A stretch of DNA of 64,000 nt from Oopsacas minuta. Taxonomy: Eukaryota > Porifera > Hexactinellida > Lyssacinosida > Leucopsacidae. The stretch's first letter is position 1, and every line of letters begins with the position of its first letter. This document shows, piece by piece, positions 1-12,451 of the stretch. The translations under genes and the position numbers were made by a program. Under the pieces are notes generated by a model that was not told the origin of the DNA, did not search any database, and saw nothing but the letters and a program-made list of their open reading frames with translations. Where the stretch lies: positions 186,001 through 250,000 of the forward strand of contig JAKMXF010000166.1 in assembly GCA_024704765.1 (NCBI GenBank). Direction: 5' to 3'.

Positions 1-1435
1 AAACTGGCGTTTTCGTTTGTTTCACAGGAATTAAAGGAGATTCTTTGTCAGATAGTTTATCAGGATATCTCGCGGTTTCAGACACCTTATCAACTTGTCT
101 GTTGAGTACAACTGGCTGTCTTTCATTCACAGGCTTAACAATAGGAATACCAACTTGGTTTACGTCATACAGATTAAGAACTCTATTTTGGCTATTTCTT
201 GCAATCAATTCATTTGCCTTTACGAATCTATCTTGGTGTAATAATGTAGATTCTGGTGCTGCAGTTTGACCTACAGGAATAGTAGATTTAGATTTATCAC
301 GTTTACGTGCTGGTGGTATAGGATAGAACTCTGAATCATCACTATTGAATACAGTTAATGTAGCATCACTATCTGCTAGATGTATGTTATTAGGAATAGG
401 TGATATAGGTCTGACGTCATCTGATTCAGAGTCTACGTGGTTAATTGTTGGGATTACAGGGAGTTCTGGTAGAATTTCAAAAGTATCATTCATCCTAGAT
501 TTACTTGGGATACTCAAATATTCTTTCGTGAATGTAGTATTAAAATCTTGCTCATTGTCCTCAATCAAGTCAGAACATACAGGATGTGAAATGTCTAGAA
601 TTTTCCTGGGAATATTTCGCTGTTGTTTAGTACTGCTTACAACCAAGGGAGTAGAATGAGAGCGTTGATGATGGTTGTTACGTGACTGTTTCTTTTTAGA
701 ACGTGAATTAGACGTAGCTCTAGAAACATGTGATTTCTTATAAACATATTCCTGATTGTCTCTATCTGTGACTAAGTCGGATTTAAAAACTTCAGTTAAT
801 TCAGATAAGAATTGTTCATCTGAGGTATCTAGCTCTGTAGGGAAAGAACCTTTATGTTCATTCTTATTCTTATATCTGGATTTCTCAGTAAATTTAGGTT
901 CAGAGAAAATATCCGTGGGTTCTTCCGTTTGATCGATAAGTTCAAAACTTTCAAAATCAATTTCATCAAATACTTCTGAAACAGAGCGAGGAATAGATCT
1001 ACCTTGTAGAATCTCTCTCAAGTACACAGTACATTCTTTGTGTTTCATTTCAGTACAGCAGTCGAGTGGTGTCTTACCGGATAAATCTTTAACACGAGGA
1101 TCGGCATTATTAGCCAAAAGTATTTTAATAGCTTCTAACTTACCCCAACTAGCTGCCACATGTAATGGTGTCTCTCCATCAACAGACTGTATATTAGGAT
1201 CAGCTTCATAGTCTAATAGAGCTTGTAATACATACACTCTATTGCTATCTGAATTAGCCGCTATGTGTAGTGCTGTAATTCCATCTTCTACAGGTTCGTT
1301 AGGGTCTATCCCTGCTTCTAACAATTTTAGAACAGATCTTAGATTGAAAGATACTGTAGCATCTAATAAAGCTTCACCCTGTGATCGAACAGATTCTTCA
1401 GCTGGGAAGTAGTAAGAATCGCTGTCATACTCCAT
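1..1435 (-). CDS. ANKLE1: Ankyrin-repeat protein, ANKLE1/LEM-3-like (5' part, runs off the left edge)
   Basis: The minus strand is open without a stop from an ATG at 1433-1435 to the window edge, giving about 478 residues and no 3' end. Residues about 20-145 form three to four ankyrin repeats (motifs DGITALHIAA, DGETPLHVAASWG, SGKTPLDCC). The rest is low-complexity, Ser/Asp/Lys-rich and probably disordered, with a basic patch near residue 240. The pattern of an N-terminal ankyrin block with DPN-type loops and then a long linker resembles ANKLE1 (LEM-3 in nematodes), whose C-terminus carries LEM and GIY-YIG nuclease domains that cut chromatin bridges. Those domains would lie left of the window and are not seen, so the name rests on the ankyrin part alone. 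Other ankyrin-linker proteins remain possible. No introns are visible. Confidence 0.6.
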   Translation of the reverse strand, partial: MEYDSDSYYFPAEESVRSQGEALLDATVSFNLRSVLKLLEAGIDPNEPVEDGITALHIAANSDSNRVYVLQALLDYEADPNIQSVDGETPLHVAASWGKLEAIKILLANNADPRVKDLSGKTPLDCCTEMKHKECTVYLREILQGRSIPRSVSEVFDEIDFESFELIDQTEEPTDIFSEPKFTEKSRYKNKNEHKGSFPTELDTSDEQFLSELTEVFKSDLVTDRDNQEYVYKKSHVSRATSNSRSKKKQSRNNHHQRSHSTPLVVSSTKQQRNIPRKILDISHPVCSDLIEDNEQDFNTTFTKEYLSIPSKSRMNDTFEILPELPVIPTINHVDSESDDVRPISPIPNNIHLADSDATLTVFNSDDSEFYPIPPARKRDKSKSTIPVGQTAAPESTLLHQDRFVKANELIARNSQNRVLNLYDVNQVGIPIVKPVNERQPVVLNRQVDKVSETARYPDKLSDKESPLIPVKQTKTPV

Positions 1436-2258
1436 AAGGTCTGAAATAGTTCATTGCATTTCACTAAGAGAAATCGTTGTCTAGAATTAATCATAGAGCT
1501 TATTTTTGAGGCATTACTTCATACAGCCAACTACCATTATTTCGAAGCTCAAGTGACTGTGATAAATTACGCGGAGTTCGAAAAAACCGCTTAAACTTAT
1601 ATTACTTTGGTTTGGGAATTGGGATCATATTAGTACGATTAAGAGGCTTCCATATAAGAGGGCATTTCTATATATCCATGTTTGATACAAGTATAACGAG
1701 AGTTGACTGCAATTAGATGTCAAAATTTGTTTGTGATCAATTGTGCTGAATCCGAATTTCGTGTTTTCAAGTTTCTCTTATGTAAATATTTTGTTGTTTT
1801 TATGGATATAAAGTAAACGAATCATTCAAAAATCTCAAATATTCGTAGAGGCTTGCACTCTCAACAGACGTATAAGGGTAATCAAACAATTGCATTTGTT
1901 AGGATATTTTACGTTGGTGTTATGGTAATCAATTTTGTAACCATTTGTACAAAACTCAAGTAATACCCTCTAGAAATTCCTTTCCTAATTTTAATGTCCT
2001 TTACTTAGCTAGAGGGAGATAGTCCGAATATTCGCGATTCAAATAAACTGGCTCGTTCCGTTCAGAAATACGGAACTCTTAATTTATAGGAGGGATATTC
2101 GATCGAATAAATACGTATTGACAAGAATAACCAACTTCACAAATGGAAGAGCAATAAAATATCAAAAAAACCTACACACATAAATTTACAAACAAAAATA
2201 TACATGAAAACCGTCCCTTGAAATATACAATAACTAAATCAGTTGACTCAATATGTAA
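1436..2258. other. Intergenic, repeat-rich
   Basis: Lies between the ankyrin gene start and the PI3K stop; no coding region seen. It holds a dispersed repeat (about 1745-1870) also found near 62.3 kb. A pogo-like terminus ends near 1700-1712 (TATAACGAGAGTTGACTG, the reverse of a typical CAGT-starting inverted repeat). A small hairpin pairs GTTCCGT with ACGGAAC around 2055-2076. Confidence 0.5.
1745..1870 (+). repeat. Dispersed repeat, copy A
   Basis: Alignable by eye with 62333-62465 in the same orientation. Shared blocks include GCTGAATCCGA, TATGTAAAT, a run around TTTTTATG, AAGTAAAC and AGGCTTGC, in the same order and at similar spacing. Interspersed copies 60 kb apart suggest a small transposon-derived family. 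Confidence 0.5.
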
Positions 2259-5200
2259 TCAACTTTTCCTAGCAATCCCATGTATATACCAATTGATACT
2301 CACAGTAATACTGTTATTGATAGCTTCTGCAAACTTTGCTCTAAAGAAATCTCTTGCAGTAGATTCGCTTTCATCTAGACACAATGCATCACGCATATAC
2401 GCTATATCTTCAATAGACCTCAGCTCTGGTATGCCAGTACTAAGCATCATAGATAGGAGATTAATAAATAAACTTGCATTTTGACGTAGAATAAGGTAAC
2501 CTCTTTCACATAGATTTCTGAAACCAGTCATGTGTGGGATGGCGACAGCATCTGTATGTTCTCTACCTCTGCATATAATGTATAGAAAATCACGTGTCAG
2601 GACGAATGGAACTCTCTCGCGTTTTATACCAAATTTAGACTTGAAATTGCCTAGAAAATGTCCAAAGTCAATATGGAACAGCTGACCGTTCTCTTTCATC
2701 ATGATATTGTCAGAATGTCTATCTCCTATTCCCAATACAAAAGTAGCAACACAGTAGCCAGCACATGATAATGTAAAGTTCTTAATAGCATTATCAATCT
2801 GTTTAGAGTCTTTGTTCGCATCGACAAGATAATTGTATAGGGATTGACTTGAAAATGCTCCTTTAGCTCCTCCTCCATATTTCTTATGTATTTTAGCTAG
2901 TGTATAAGAATTCAGTACAATCTCAATCATTCCTATTTGATTACCAGTTGATAAGCAACCATAAGGAGAAAGTCTCAGATCCAATCCCTGGTCCTGCCAT
3001 AGAGAATCCATTATACGAAACAACTGTATAGTAATCATGTCCTGCCTCAGATCATCTCCATTCTTAAATATTTGATACACAGATTTACCTAGCTGCTCCT
3101 GATTATTGAATACCATCCATAAAGGTTTCATCTTACTGTCCATGTATTTACATTTTGTTGATTGTAAACCATCCAATAGGAAAGTGGGATTGAGTGGAGA
3201 TGCCATTGTGAATATTTTCCCATCTGAATACTCCTGTAATTTCTCCCTCAATTTATCCTGTGTGTAACCACCTCCTTGTGTTTGCAGATTATCAGTCAGC
3301 TGTTTCATCTTCTTAAGAGCTCTAATCTGTAGATCTAGTTGTTGTGTATAAGCACCAGCTCCTCTGCAATAAGACTCTAACAGAATACCGTATCTTACTG
3401 ATAATTCAGGAAGATGCATTTCAGCTCGTAAATGCCAGAATAAGAAATGACCAATATGGGCATTCCATAGAGATTTCTCCAATAACATCACAGCAAGACT
3501 ACAGTAGAGATAGGGTTCGTACTTCAATACTTGAACAAGTTGTAACAAGTATTCAGCGAAATAATCGTCAGTCAGTTGTTGAGATAAGTTTTTAACTGCA
3601 AAATCTCTCACTGATCGGTCAGCAAAACTATAATCCAATAATTCTAGAGCTGTATTGATTGAAATCTCAGGCCATCTCTGTAGAATAACTTCTATCTCTG
3701 CTACAGAATCTCTGTTACTCCAGTCACAAGCTGTAAGCAGTTTAGGCAGAGATTCCTCACAAGTAGAACAGATCAAACGTAAATCCCAAACATACTGAAG
3801 ATCTATCTCTTCCAATTCAACTAATCTATCAGTATTAATTATCTTCTTCAACTTATCAATATGATCACTTGTGTACATTCTACCAAGTTCAATAGTCCCC
3901 TTCTTGAGGCCAGGGTTTACTTGATAAGCATGATTAGTGATCTCGGTAATATCAGGGTATTTGACCTTTGTCCTATGGAAAATTGGTATGTCAATTTCCA
4001 ACACAATTTTTTGCATGGTAGTGCCCACTACATGTGAATCAGTAGTACCAATGTAATTGAAGCATTCCTCTGGCTCTTCTTCGTATCTACGCATGTGTAG
4101 TGTTTGATGACCGTTAATGAGAATACCGTGGTAATCAAATACCATCATGTTAGCCCAGGCTAATGCCGTGAAAATAGGTTTTTTAAATCTTTTCAATGTT
4201 AATCCCTTACTGTTATCACTGGTAGCAGTAAGATTGAAACATAGCTTTGTAGAGCGAGGCATTGAACAGACAGGAACAGGGAATTCTAACCTGAAATCGA
4301 ACTGATCATTATCAAATTTGTATTCTGGAGTATTTATAATCTCTGATATAATTCTATCTCCATGATAGAGACAAGCTTGTAATTGTAGTTTATAATTTTC
4401 AGGGAGATTAGTGCTGGATATCCACTTGATAGTTATAAAATAAGTTATTTCTGGGTTAATTGACCATAAAGATGTTGTTCCCTTTTCAATTGGTACCATA
4501 GCATCAGCATACACAGGTTTAATAAATTTCGTCCTTGGAAGAGAATCATAGAGTACTTTTAAAGGAATTACTTTGAATCTTAACTCTTCTCCACGCATGA
4601 GAGCATTACGTACATGTTTATAGCGGATTATTTCAACGTGTCCGTCTAGGAAATAAGATGATTCACCCAGGACTTTAAGTACATGATCCATCTCATGTTC
4701 TTGCTGTACAGGTAAGGTAGGGTTGAGTACATTAAATACTACTTGGTTGACTGAAGCACAAGCAGGTACCAGTATCCTCATCTCAGTATTGGACTGTTTA
4801 CCGTCTTGTGAGATATAGAATATAGCATTGAACTTACCGTCTTCTGTCAATGTTTCCATCAGTAAGTCAGGTAATATTTCACCTGATGCTACCTTAGGAG
4901 GGTAATAGTAACGAGCTAAGAGATGAGAATCTGAACCTCTCTGACGTAACACTTTCTCAACAGTGTTAACTAAGTTTCTCCTACATTCCTGAACCTCACC
5001 ACCCATGATATTAAATTCTGATAGGTTCTTACTTATTAAAAGACCAATTGTCCCATCGATTATTTTATCTTCTACATTCCCAACCCTCTCCTGAACTTTG
5101 AAGAAAAATCTGTATAACTCTAGCTCTGATAATCTTTTACTTTCATCTCCACACTCTTGTCTTATACCATTTTTATTTATGGCAATGAATAGATAGAAAC

Positions 5201-5414
5201 TTTTATGTTTAAGTATTCTATTGATTGGGTCCTTACTTGCTTCTTCAAATAGCCTCTCCTTTACTTCTGCTAATGTAGCTGATAATAAAGCTTTCATAGG
5301 CAGATATATGCCTGAAGGAAGCATGAAGTGTAGATCAGCTGTAATGGAGGAAACTGATCCGTAAATGATGTCAGTCTTCTTAGGGAGAGCTGGTGGATCA
5401 GAATTCATGCTCAT
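2259..5414 (-). CDS. Class IA phosphoinositide 3-kinase catalytic subunit (p110)
   Basis: 1051 residues in one exon; human p110 proteins are about 1040-1070. The enzyme phosphorylates PtdIns(4,5)P2 at the 3 position downstream of receptors, working with an SH2-containing p85-type subunit. Domains in order: adaptor-binding (about 30-120), Ras-binding (about 160-280), C2 (about 315-470), helical PIK (about 500-680) and kinase (about 750-1045). Kinase motifs are intact: GDDLRQD near residue 788, catalytic loop GDRHSDN near 899, and DFGHFLGNFK near 916. The activation loop (NFKSKFGIKRERVPF) is closer to vertebrate beta/delta isoforms than to alpha, as recalled from those families. The adaptor-binding domain argues for class IA and for an animal or holozoan host. 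Isoform cannot be assigned, so no symbol is given. The start ATG at 5412-5414 has a second Met two codons later. Confidence 0.95.
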   Translation of the reverse strand: MSMNSDPPALPKKTDIIYGSVSSITADLHFMLPSGIYLPMKALLSATLAEVKERLFEEASKDPINRILKHKSFYLFIAINKNGIRQECGDESKRLSELELYRFFFKVQERVGNVEDKIIDGTIGLLISKNLSEFNIMGGEVQECRRNLVNTVEKVLRQRGSDSHLLARYYYPPKVASGEILPDLLMETLTEDGKFNAIFYISQDGKQSNTEMRILVPACASVNQVVFNVLNPTLPVQQEHEMDHVLKVLGESSYFLDGHVEIIRYKHVRNALMRGEELRFKVIPLKVLYDSLPRTKFIKPVYADAMVPIEKGTTSLWSINPEITYFITIKWISSTNLPENYKLQLQACLYHGDRIISEIINTPEYKFDNDQFDFRLEFPVPVCSMPRSTKLCFNLTATSDNSKGLTLKRFKKPIFTALAWANMMVFDYHGILINGHQTLHMRRYEEEPEECFNYIGTTDSHVVGTTMQKIVLEIDIPIFHRTKVKYPDITEITNHAYQVNPGLKKGTIELGRMYTSDHIDKLKKIINTDRLVELEEIDLQYVWDLRLICSTCEESLPKLLTACDWSNRDSVAEIEVILQRWPEISINTALELLDYSFADRSVRDFAVKNLSQQLTDDYFAEYLLQLVQVLKYEPYLYCSLAVMLLEKSLWNAHIGHFLFWHLRAEMHLPELSVRYGILLESYCRGAGAYTQQLDLQIRALKKMKQLTDNLQTQGGGYTQDKLREKLQEYSDGKIFTMASPLNPTFLLDGLQSTKCKYMDSKMKPLWMVFNNQEQLGKSVYQIFKNGDDLRQDMITIQLFRIMDSLWQDQGLDLRLSPYGCLSTGNQIGMIEIVLNSYTLAKIHKKYGGGAKGAFSSQSLYNYLVDANKDSKQIDNAIKNFTLSCAGYCVATFVLGIGDRHSDNIMMKENGQLFHIDFGHFLGNFKSKFGIKRERVPFVLTRDFLYIICRGREHTDAVAIPHMTGFRNLCERGYLILRQNASLFINLLSMMLSTGIPELRSIEDIAYMRDALCLDESESTARDFFRAKFAEAINNSITVSINWYIHGIARKS

Positions 5415-5625
5415 GTCTCTAATGCGTAATTACAATAAACTTATATTTTATATATTTTTACCTTAAGAAACTTGAAATAATTGACTGATAAGAAGATTAG
5501 GCACTTTTAAATTGAGATTACAATTAATTACATTCACAACTTAGAGAACAAAATAAAGGAGAATTTAAAATATATCTCTTTTTGATGTTCAGTAGATATT
5601 CCCCTCGAGCTGATTCCCAATAGTA

Positions 5626-6081
5626 TCAATTTTCTCTTGTAAGATGTATAGCTACTGGAGCTAGATCTGTTTTCATACAAAGATATTCTCCTAGAATTGC
5701 CATTATTGCAAAACTAAGCAAGTTCCCCACCCACCATAACCAATCTATAGGGAAACCCCCATAACACGTGCATACAACCAAATGTATTATGTGACAGGTA
5801 GCAGCAAAATCAATACACAGCTTAGCTCTCTGTACAATCTTCCATACGGCTATTGACAATAACAGGGAGTTAGTTAGAATAGGAATTATCTGGTACCAAT
5901 GTGTAGTTGTTAGATGATGTGAGTTGAAGATATAGGATAATGTTACACTGTCTCCTAACCACGCCGAGTCTACGACGTATACTAACAGACCGTATGAGAA
6001 GTAGTATATTGATTGTAGAGTTGTGATTTGAGCTATTATTAGCACGGGATCCCAGATGAAGGAGCGAAATACAGAGGGCAT
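5626..6081 (-). CDS. SYS1: SYS1 Golgi membrane protein
   Basis: 151 residues, the usual SYS1 length. It is a four-helix integral membrane protein of the trans-Golgi that recruits the ARF-related GTPase ARFRP1 (Arl3 in yeast) and so supports Golgi tethering and trafficking. Visible family features are the N-terminal FRSFIWDP, four hydrophobic segments, a conserved CIDF-A-CHIIHL segment and the ILGEYLCMKT motif near the C-terminus. Single exon. It lies about 630 bp from a dead ARF copy; SYS1 works with an ARF-family GTPase, but the adjacency may be chance. Confidence 0.93.
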   Translation of the reverse strand: MPSVFRSFIWDPVLIIAQITTLQSIYYFSYGLLVYVVDSAWLGDSVTLSYIFNSHHLTTTHWYQIIPILTNSLLLSIAVWKIVQRAKLCIDFAATCHIIHLVVCTCYGGFPIDWLWWVGNLLSFAIMAILGEYLCMKTDLAPVAIHLTREN

Positions 6082-6707
6082 AATCTAGCTAGTAATAGTT
6101 TGTAATAGTAATGATTGAAATACGTATGATCCCAAAGGAATTATAAATATAGGAAAAGTGAGATTTAACTGACAGAAGTCACACAGTAGAACCTGAATAA
6201 CTTATCACTCTATAATCTGACACTTTCCCCCTAGGGCTTTGTATAAGAGTGCAGGAAGATTTTGGACAAATACATAGTCTGGAACGTGAAAATTCAGAAT
6301 CATTGCCTATCAGTATTAAATAAATATCCTTATATAGGTGTCTAAAAATGATTAGTGAGGAGTTGTGGGAATTGTGCCCAAGAATGAGCGTTGGTTTCTA
6401 CAAGTTATATTTTAGTAATTGTTTCAAAAATGGAGGAATTGAGAAAAATTATAATATCAATTCGAGATTTGAATAGTATAAGAGACAGCAATAATATAAG
6501 TGGTTTACGTAGCAAATAATAAAAAATAACCTAATATATGAATTGAATTAATAATCAATTCAATGAATAGATAATCCAACATTCAATAGGATTTTGTCAT
6601 CCTGACAGTACAGGATTATATTTTCAATTAGAGCTATCTTTAATAAAATTATAGTATAAGTGTGTTTAATAAATTAATAAGTACAGATACACATTTACAT
6701 TTCCTAA
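6082..6707. other. Intergenic, AT-rich
   Basis: No gene seen. At 6184-6193 the sequence CAGTAGAACC, followed by an AATAACTTATCA-like stretch, resembles the terminus of a pogo/Tigger-type DNA transposon. No matching opposite end was found. Confidence 0.4.
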
Positions 6708-8309
<1,602 letters not shown>

Positions 8310-8849
8310 CTATTTTGTTAAAGTCTTTGTCAGCCAATCCATCCCCTCATTTAATCCATCTCCAGTGTATGCACAACAAGGTTGTACTAATAATTCATGA
8401 TTACATATGGAATTCAAATTCAGTTTATCTGTAATCTCTGCTGCTGTCATAGCATTAGGAATATCTTGTTTGTTAGCGAATATTAACAGAGGGATATCAT
8501 TTAGCTCATCTTCATTCAGCATTCTAGCTAATTCCTCACGTGCCTCTCCTATTCTATCTCTGTCATTGCAATCAACCACGAAGATAATACCTTGTGTATT
8601 CTGGTAATAATGTCTCCAGATTCGGCGCATATTCTGAGAACCGCCTACATCCCACATAGTAATTACAAAATCCTTGAATTCTACTTTCTCTACACCAAAC
8701 GCAAGTTTAGGGGGCGTGTATATGGACTCTCCTATCTCTAATTTATAAAGAATAGTTGTCTTACCGGCGGCATCTAATCCTACCATCAAACAACGTATTT
8801 CTCTTTTACCTATAAAATTGTTGATTGTTTTTGTAATCATCGATCCCAT
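8310..8849 (-). CDS. Divergent ARF-family GTPase with altered switch regions
   Basis: 179 residues, single exon. Clearly ARF-derived: Gly2 for N-myristoylation after an initiator Met, P-loop [13 protein letters not shown] guanine motif, [16 protein letters not shown] and [12 protein letters not shown] near the end. The switches are abnormal. The residue aligned with ARF1 Thr48 (Mg2+ contact) is Lys, and the PTIGFN box reads PKLAFG. The catalytic Gln of WDVGGQ is replaced by Ser (WDVGGSQNM). From ARF biochemistry these changes should impair GTP-state switching and hydrolysis, so this may be a pseudo-GTPase or a constitutive form; that is inference. The frame is fully open and otherwise conserved, arguing against simple decay. 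It lies head to head with ARF1, 1.4 kb away, and probably arose from it. Confidence 0.85.
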   Translation of the reverse strand: MGSMITKTINNFIGKREIRCLMVGLDAAGKTTILYKLEIGESIYTPPKLAFGVEKVEFKDFVITMWDVGGSQNMRRIWRHYYQNTQGIIFVVDCNDRDRIGEAREELARMLNEDELNDIPLLIFANKQDIPNAMTAAEITDKLNLNSICNHELLVQPCCAYTGDGLNEGMDWLTKTLTK

Positions 8850-10805
<1,956 letters not shown>

Positions 10806-11824
10806 TTATATTGAATTACCTATACTTACTCATGATGATTATGTGTTGTTTGTTGCTGATTACACAGTATTGAATTATTTTACAATTATAGTAATGATTT
10901 GGTAATTATGAAATAATTATACTTAATTCTATCAGAAATATTACTATTCAAATTATGGGTAGTTTAACTTCGCCGAAAGTTCTTTATTGGGACTTTAATA
11001 AACTGTTTGGTAGTGCTATGTAGAGCACGAGTTTCTCTCACAATATTTTCCACATTTTTTTTTGTTATCGGGGAATTTCGTTACTAGGAGTTTCTTCACA
11101 TAACTTTACGACTCTAGTGCCATCTACTGTAAAATTTGTCCTATTCGCCTACCTACTCAATGACATACTGTGATTTACATCATTAAATGTAATTATCAAT
11201 AAACATGCAATTGAACTCGGATAAGACTAACCGAGGTACTTCTTATCCGAATATTTTCATATTCAATTAGTTCAAAATTGATCATCCGTTTGTAGAAAAG
11301 TAACCGATAGTACTTCTTAGGCCGACTACGTATTATCCGAGTTGGCTTAATACGTACATCGGAGATAAAGTCGCTCAGAAATTTCATCATGGTACCTACA
11401 ATGCGATCAAATAATGTATAACAAGACTCTGACCGCATTAAAAGTCTAATGTAACCCAAAGCACTTCAAAAGTGCTCTTGAAACGCTCGTATTTCGTTTT
11501 CCTATGTAAAATAAGATTAGTCATACTCATAGCACGGACTACGTTATTTATGTACGTCCCAGCTTTACTGAGTAGTCTGATATTGTGAAACATTAACTCC
11601 GGTGCATCAGCCTCTACGATTTCCGAATTACAATGCAGTATAACCTTCAGGAAGTGAACACCCTGGGACCAGCCAAAATGTTCACATATTAGAGGTGTTC
11701 AATTTTTATGACATGTGTGTAACAATGGAAACATTTGGAAGGGGTTCATCTTTTGCAGGTTTTACTGTGTTTATTTGTCTCAAAAACAATTTACACTCTA
11801 GCTGTACTCTGGTGTATACTAATA
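10806..11824. other. Intergenic with repeat debris
   Basis: No gene recognised. AATAAA near 10997 could be the ARF1 polyadenylation signal. A repeat related to 63.0-63.15 kb lies at about 11213-11345. The T-rich stretch ending in AG near 11757 could be a 3' splice site in the LSM7 leader, but nothing confirms it. Confidence 0.4.
11213..11345. repeat. Pogo/Tigger-like repeat debris
   Basis: Contains GAACTCGGATAAG, a TAACCGAGGTACT block and CTTATCCGAATATT, then CATATTCAATTAG. The same blocks occur in the same order at 63041-63150, where about 30 extra bases sit between the first two. Within each copy CGGATAAG and CTTATCCG form an inverted pair. The motif style (GAAC-TCGGATAAG) resembles pogo/Tigger termini. 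Confidence 0.45.
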
Positions 11825-12130
11825 ATGGCAAGCAAAAAGGATTCAGTTATCAGTGCAGATCTTCATAAATTCTTGGATAAGCGTGTTCGTGTTAAGTTCC
11901 TAGGAGGCAGAGAGGTTGCTGGGATGTTGAAGGGGTATGACACAGTACTTAACCTAGTGTTGGATGGTACAATAGATTATTTGAGAGACCCAAACGACCT
12001 ACATTCTCTGTCAGGAGAAACTCGTGAATTAGGTATTTGTGTATGTAAAGGCGCTACTATACAATTGATATGTCCAGCTGATTCTATTGAAGCTATTCCT
12101 AATCCTTTCACACCTCAGCCTGATTCATAA
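11825..12130 (+). CDS. LSM7: U6 snRNA-associated Sm-like protein LSM7
   Basis: 101 residues from ATG 11825; human LSM7 has 103. LSM7 is one subunit of the LSM1-7 (mRNA decapping) and LSM2-8 (U6 snRNA) rings. The Sm1 motif is seen around residues 15-47 (RVKFLGGREVAGMLKGYDTVLNLVLD) and the Sm2 motif (LGICVCKGATIQLI) near 70-85, followed by the LSM7-typical EAIPNPF tail. The reading frame is open about 30 codons upstream but with no ATG, so the first ATG is the start. Single exon. Confidence 0.95.
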   Translation: MASKKDSVISADLHKFLDKRVRVKFLGGREVAGMLKGYDTVLNLVLDGTIDYLRDPNDLHSLSGETRELGICVCKGATIQLICPADSIEAIPNPFTPQPDS

Positions 12131-12451
12131 AAATTTATTTTAGTAGTTTTAAACTCTTCTATTCAATTTGATTAATTTGTTTAATTACTTATTAAGACTT
12201 TTTGGATTTCTTATATCTAAGAAAATCGAATTAAAATATCAAATTCCATATATAATTGGAGAAAATGTTTCATAGAAATGTAATTTTGCAAAAGGCTTCT
12301 TGTCTTCCATCGACTCCAGGTTGGGAACCACTGTATTAGGCAAACACAATCTCAGCTGTTTTATAGGACATTGTATCAATCACTAAATCGTTATATATGT
12401 TAGATATTTCTTAGCTTATAATTTGTGAAAGTATCCCTGGTTGATCCAGTT
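12131..12451. other. Short intergenic gap with a hAT-like terminus
   Basis: No gene. Positions 12316-12333 read CCAGGTTGGGAACCACTG, whose reverse complement CAGTGGTTCCCAACCTGG resembles common hAT-superfamily termini. No partner end was found nearby. Confidence 0.35.

Noticed and set aside
345-659. Plus-strand frame opposite the ankyrin gene
   Set aside because: The minus strand is open for 478 codons with clear ankyrin repeats; the plus frame is its shadow.
11735-11824. 30-residue hydrophobic extension of LSM7
   Set aside because: It opens with TTG, has no ATG, and LSM7 proteins start as seen at 11825.
12425-12451. GTG start for the Rod-like gene
   Set aside because: Non-ATG start in a nuclear gene with an ATG nine codons downstream; an in-frame TAA lies directly upstream.
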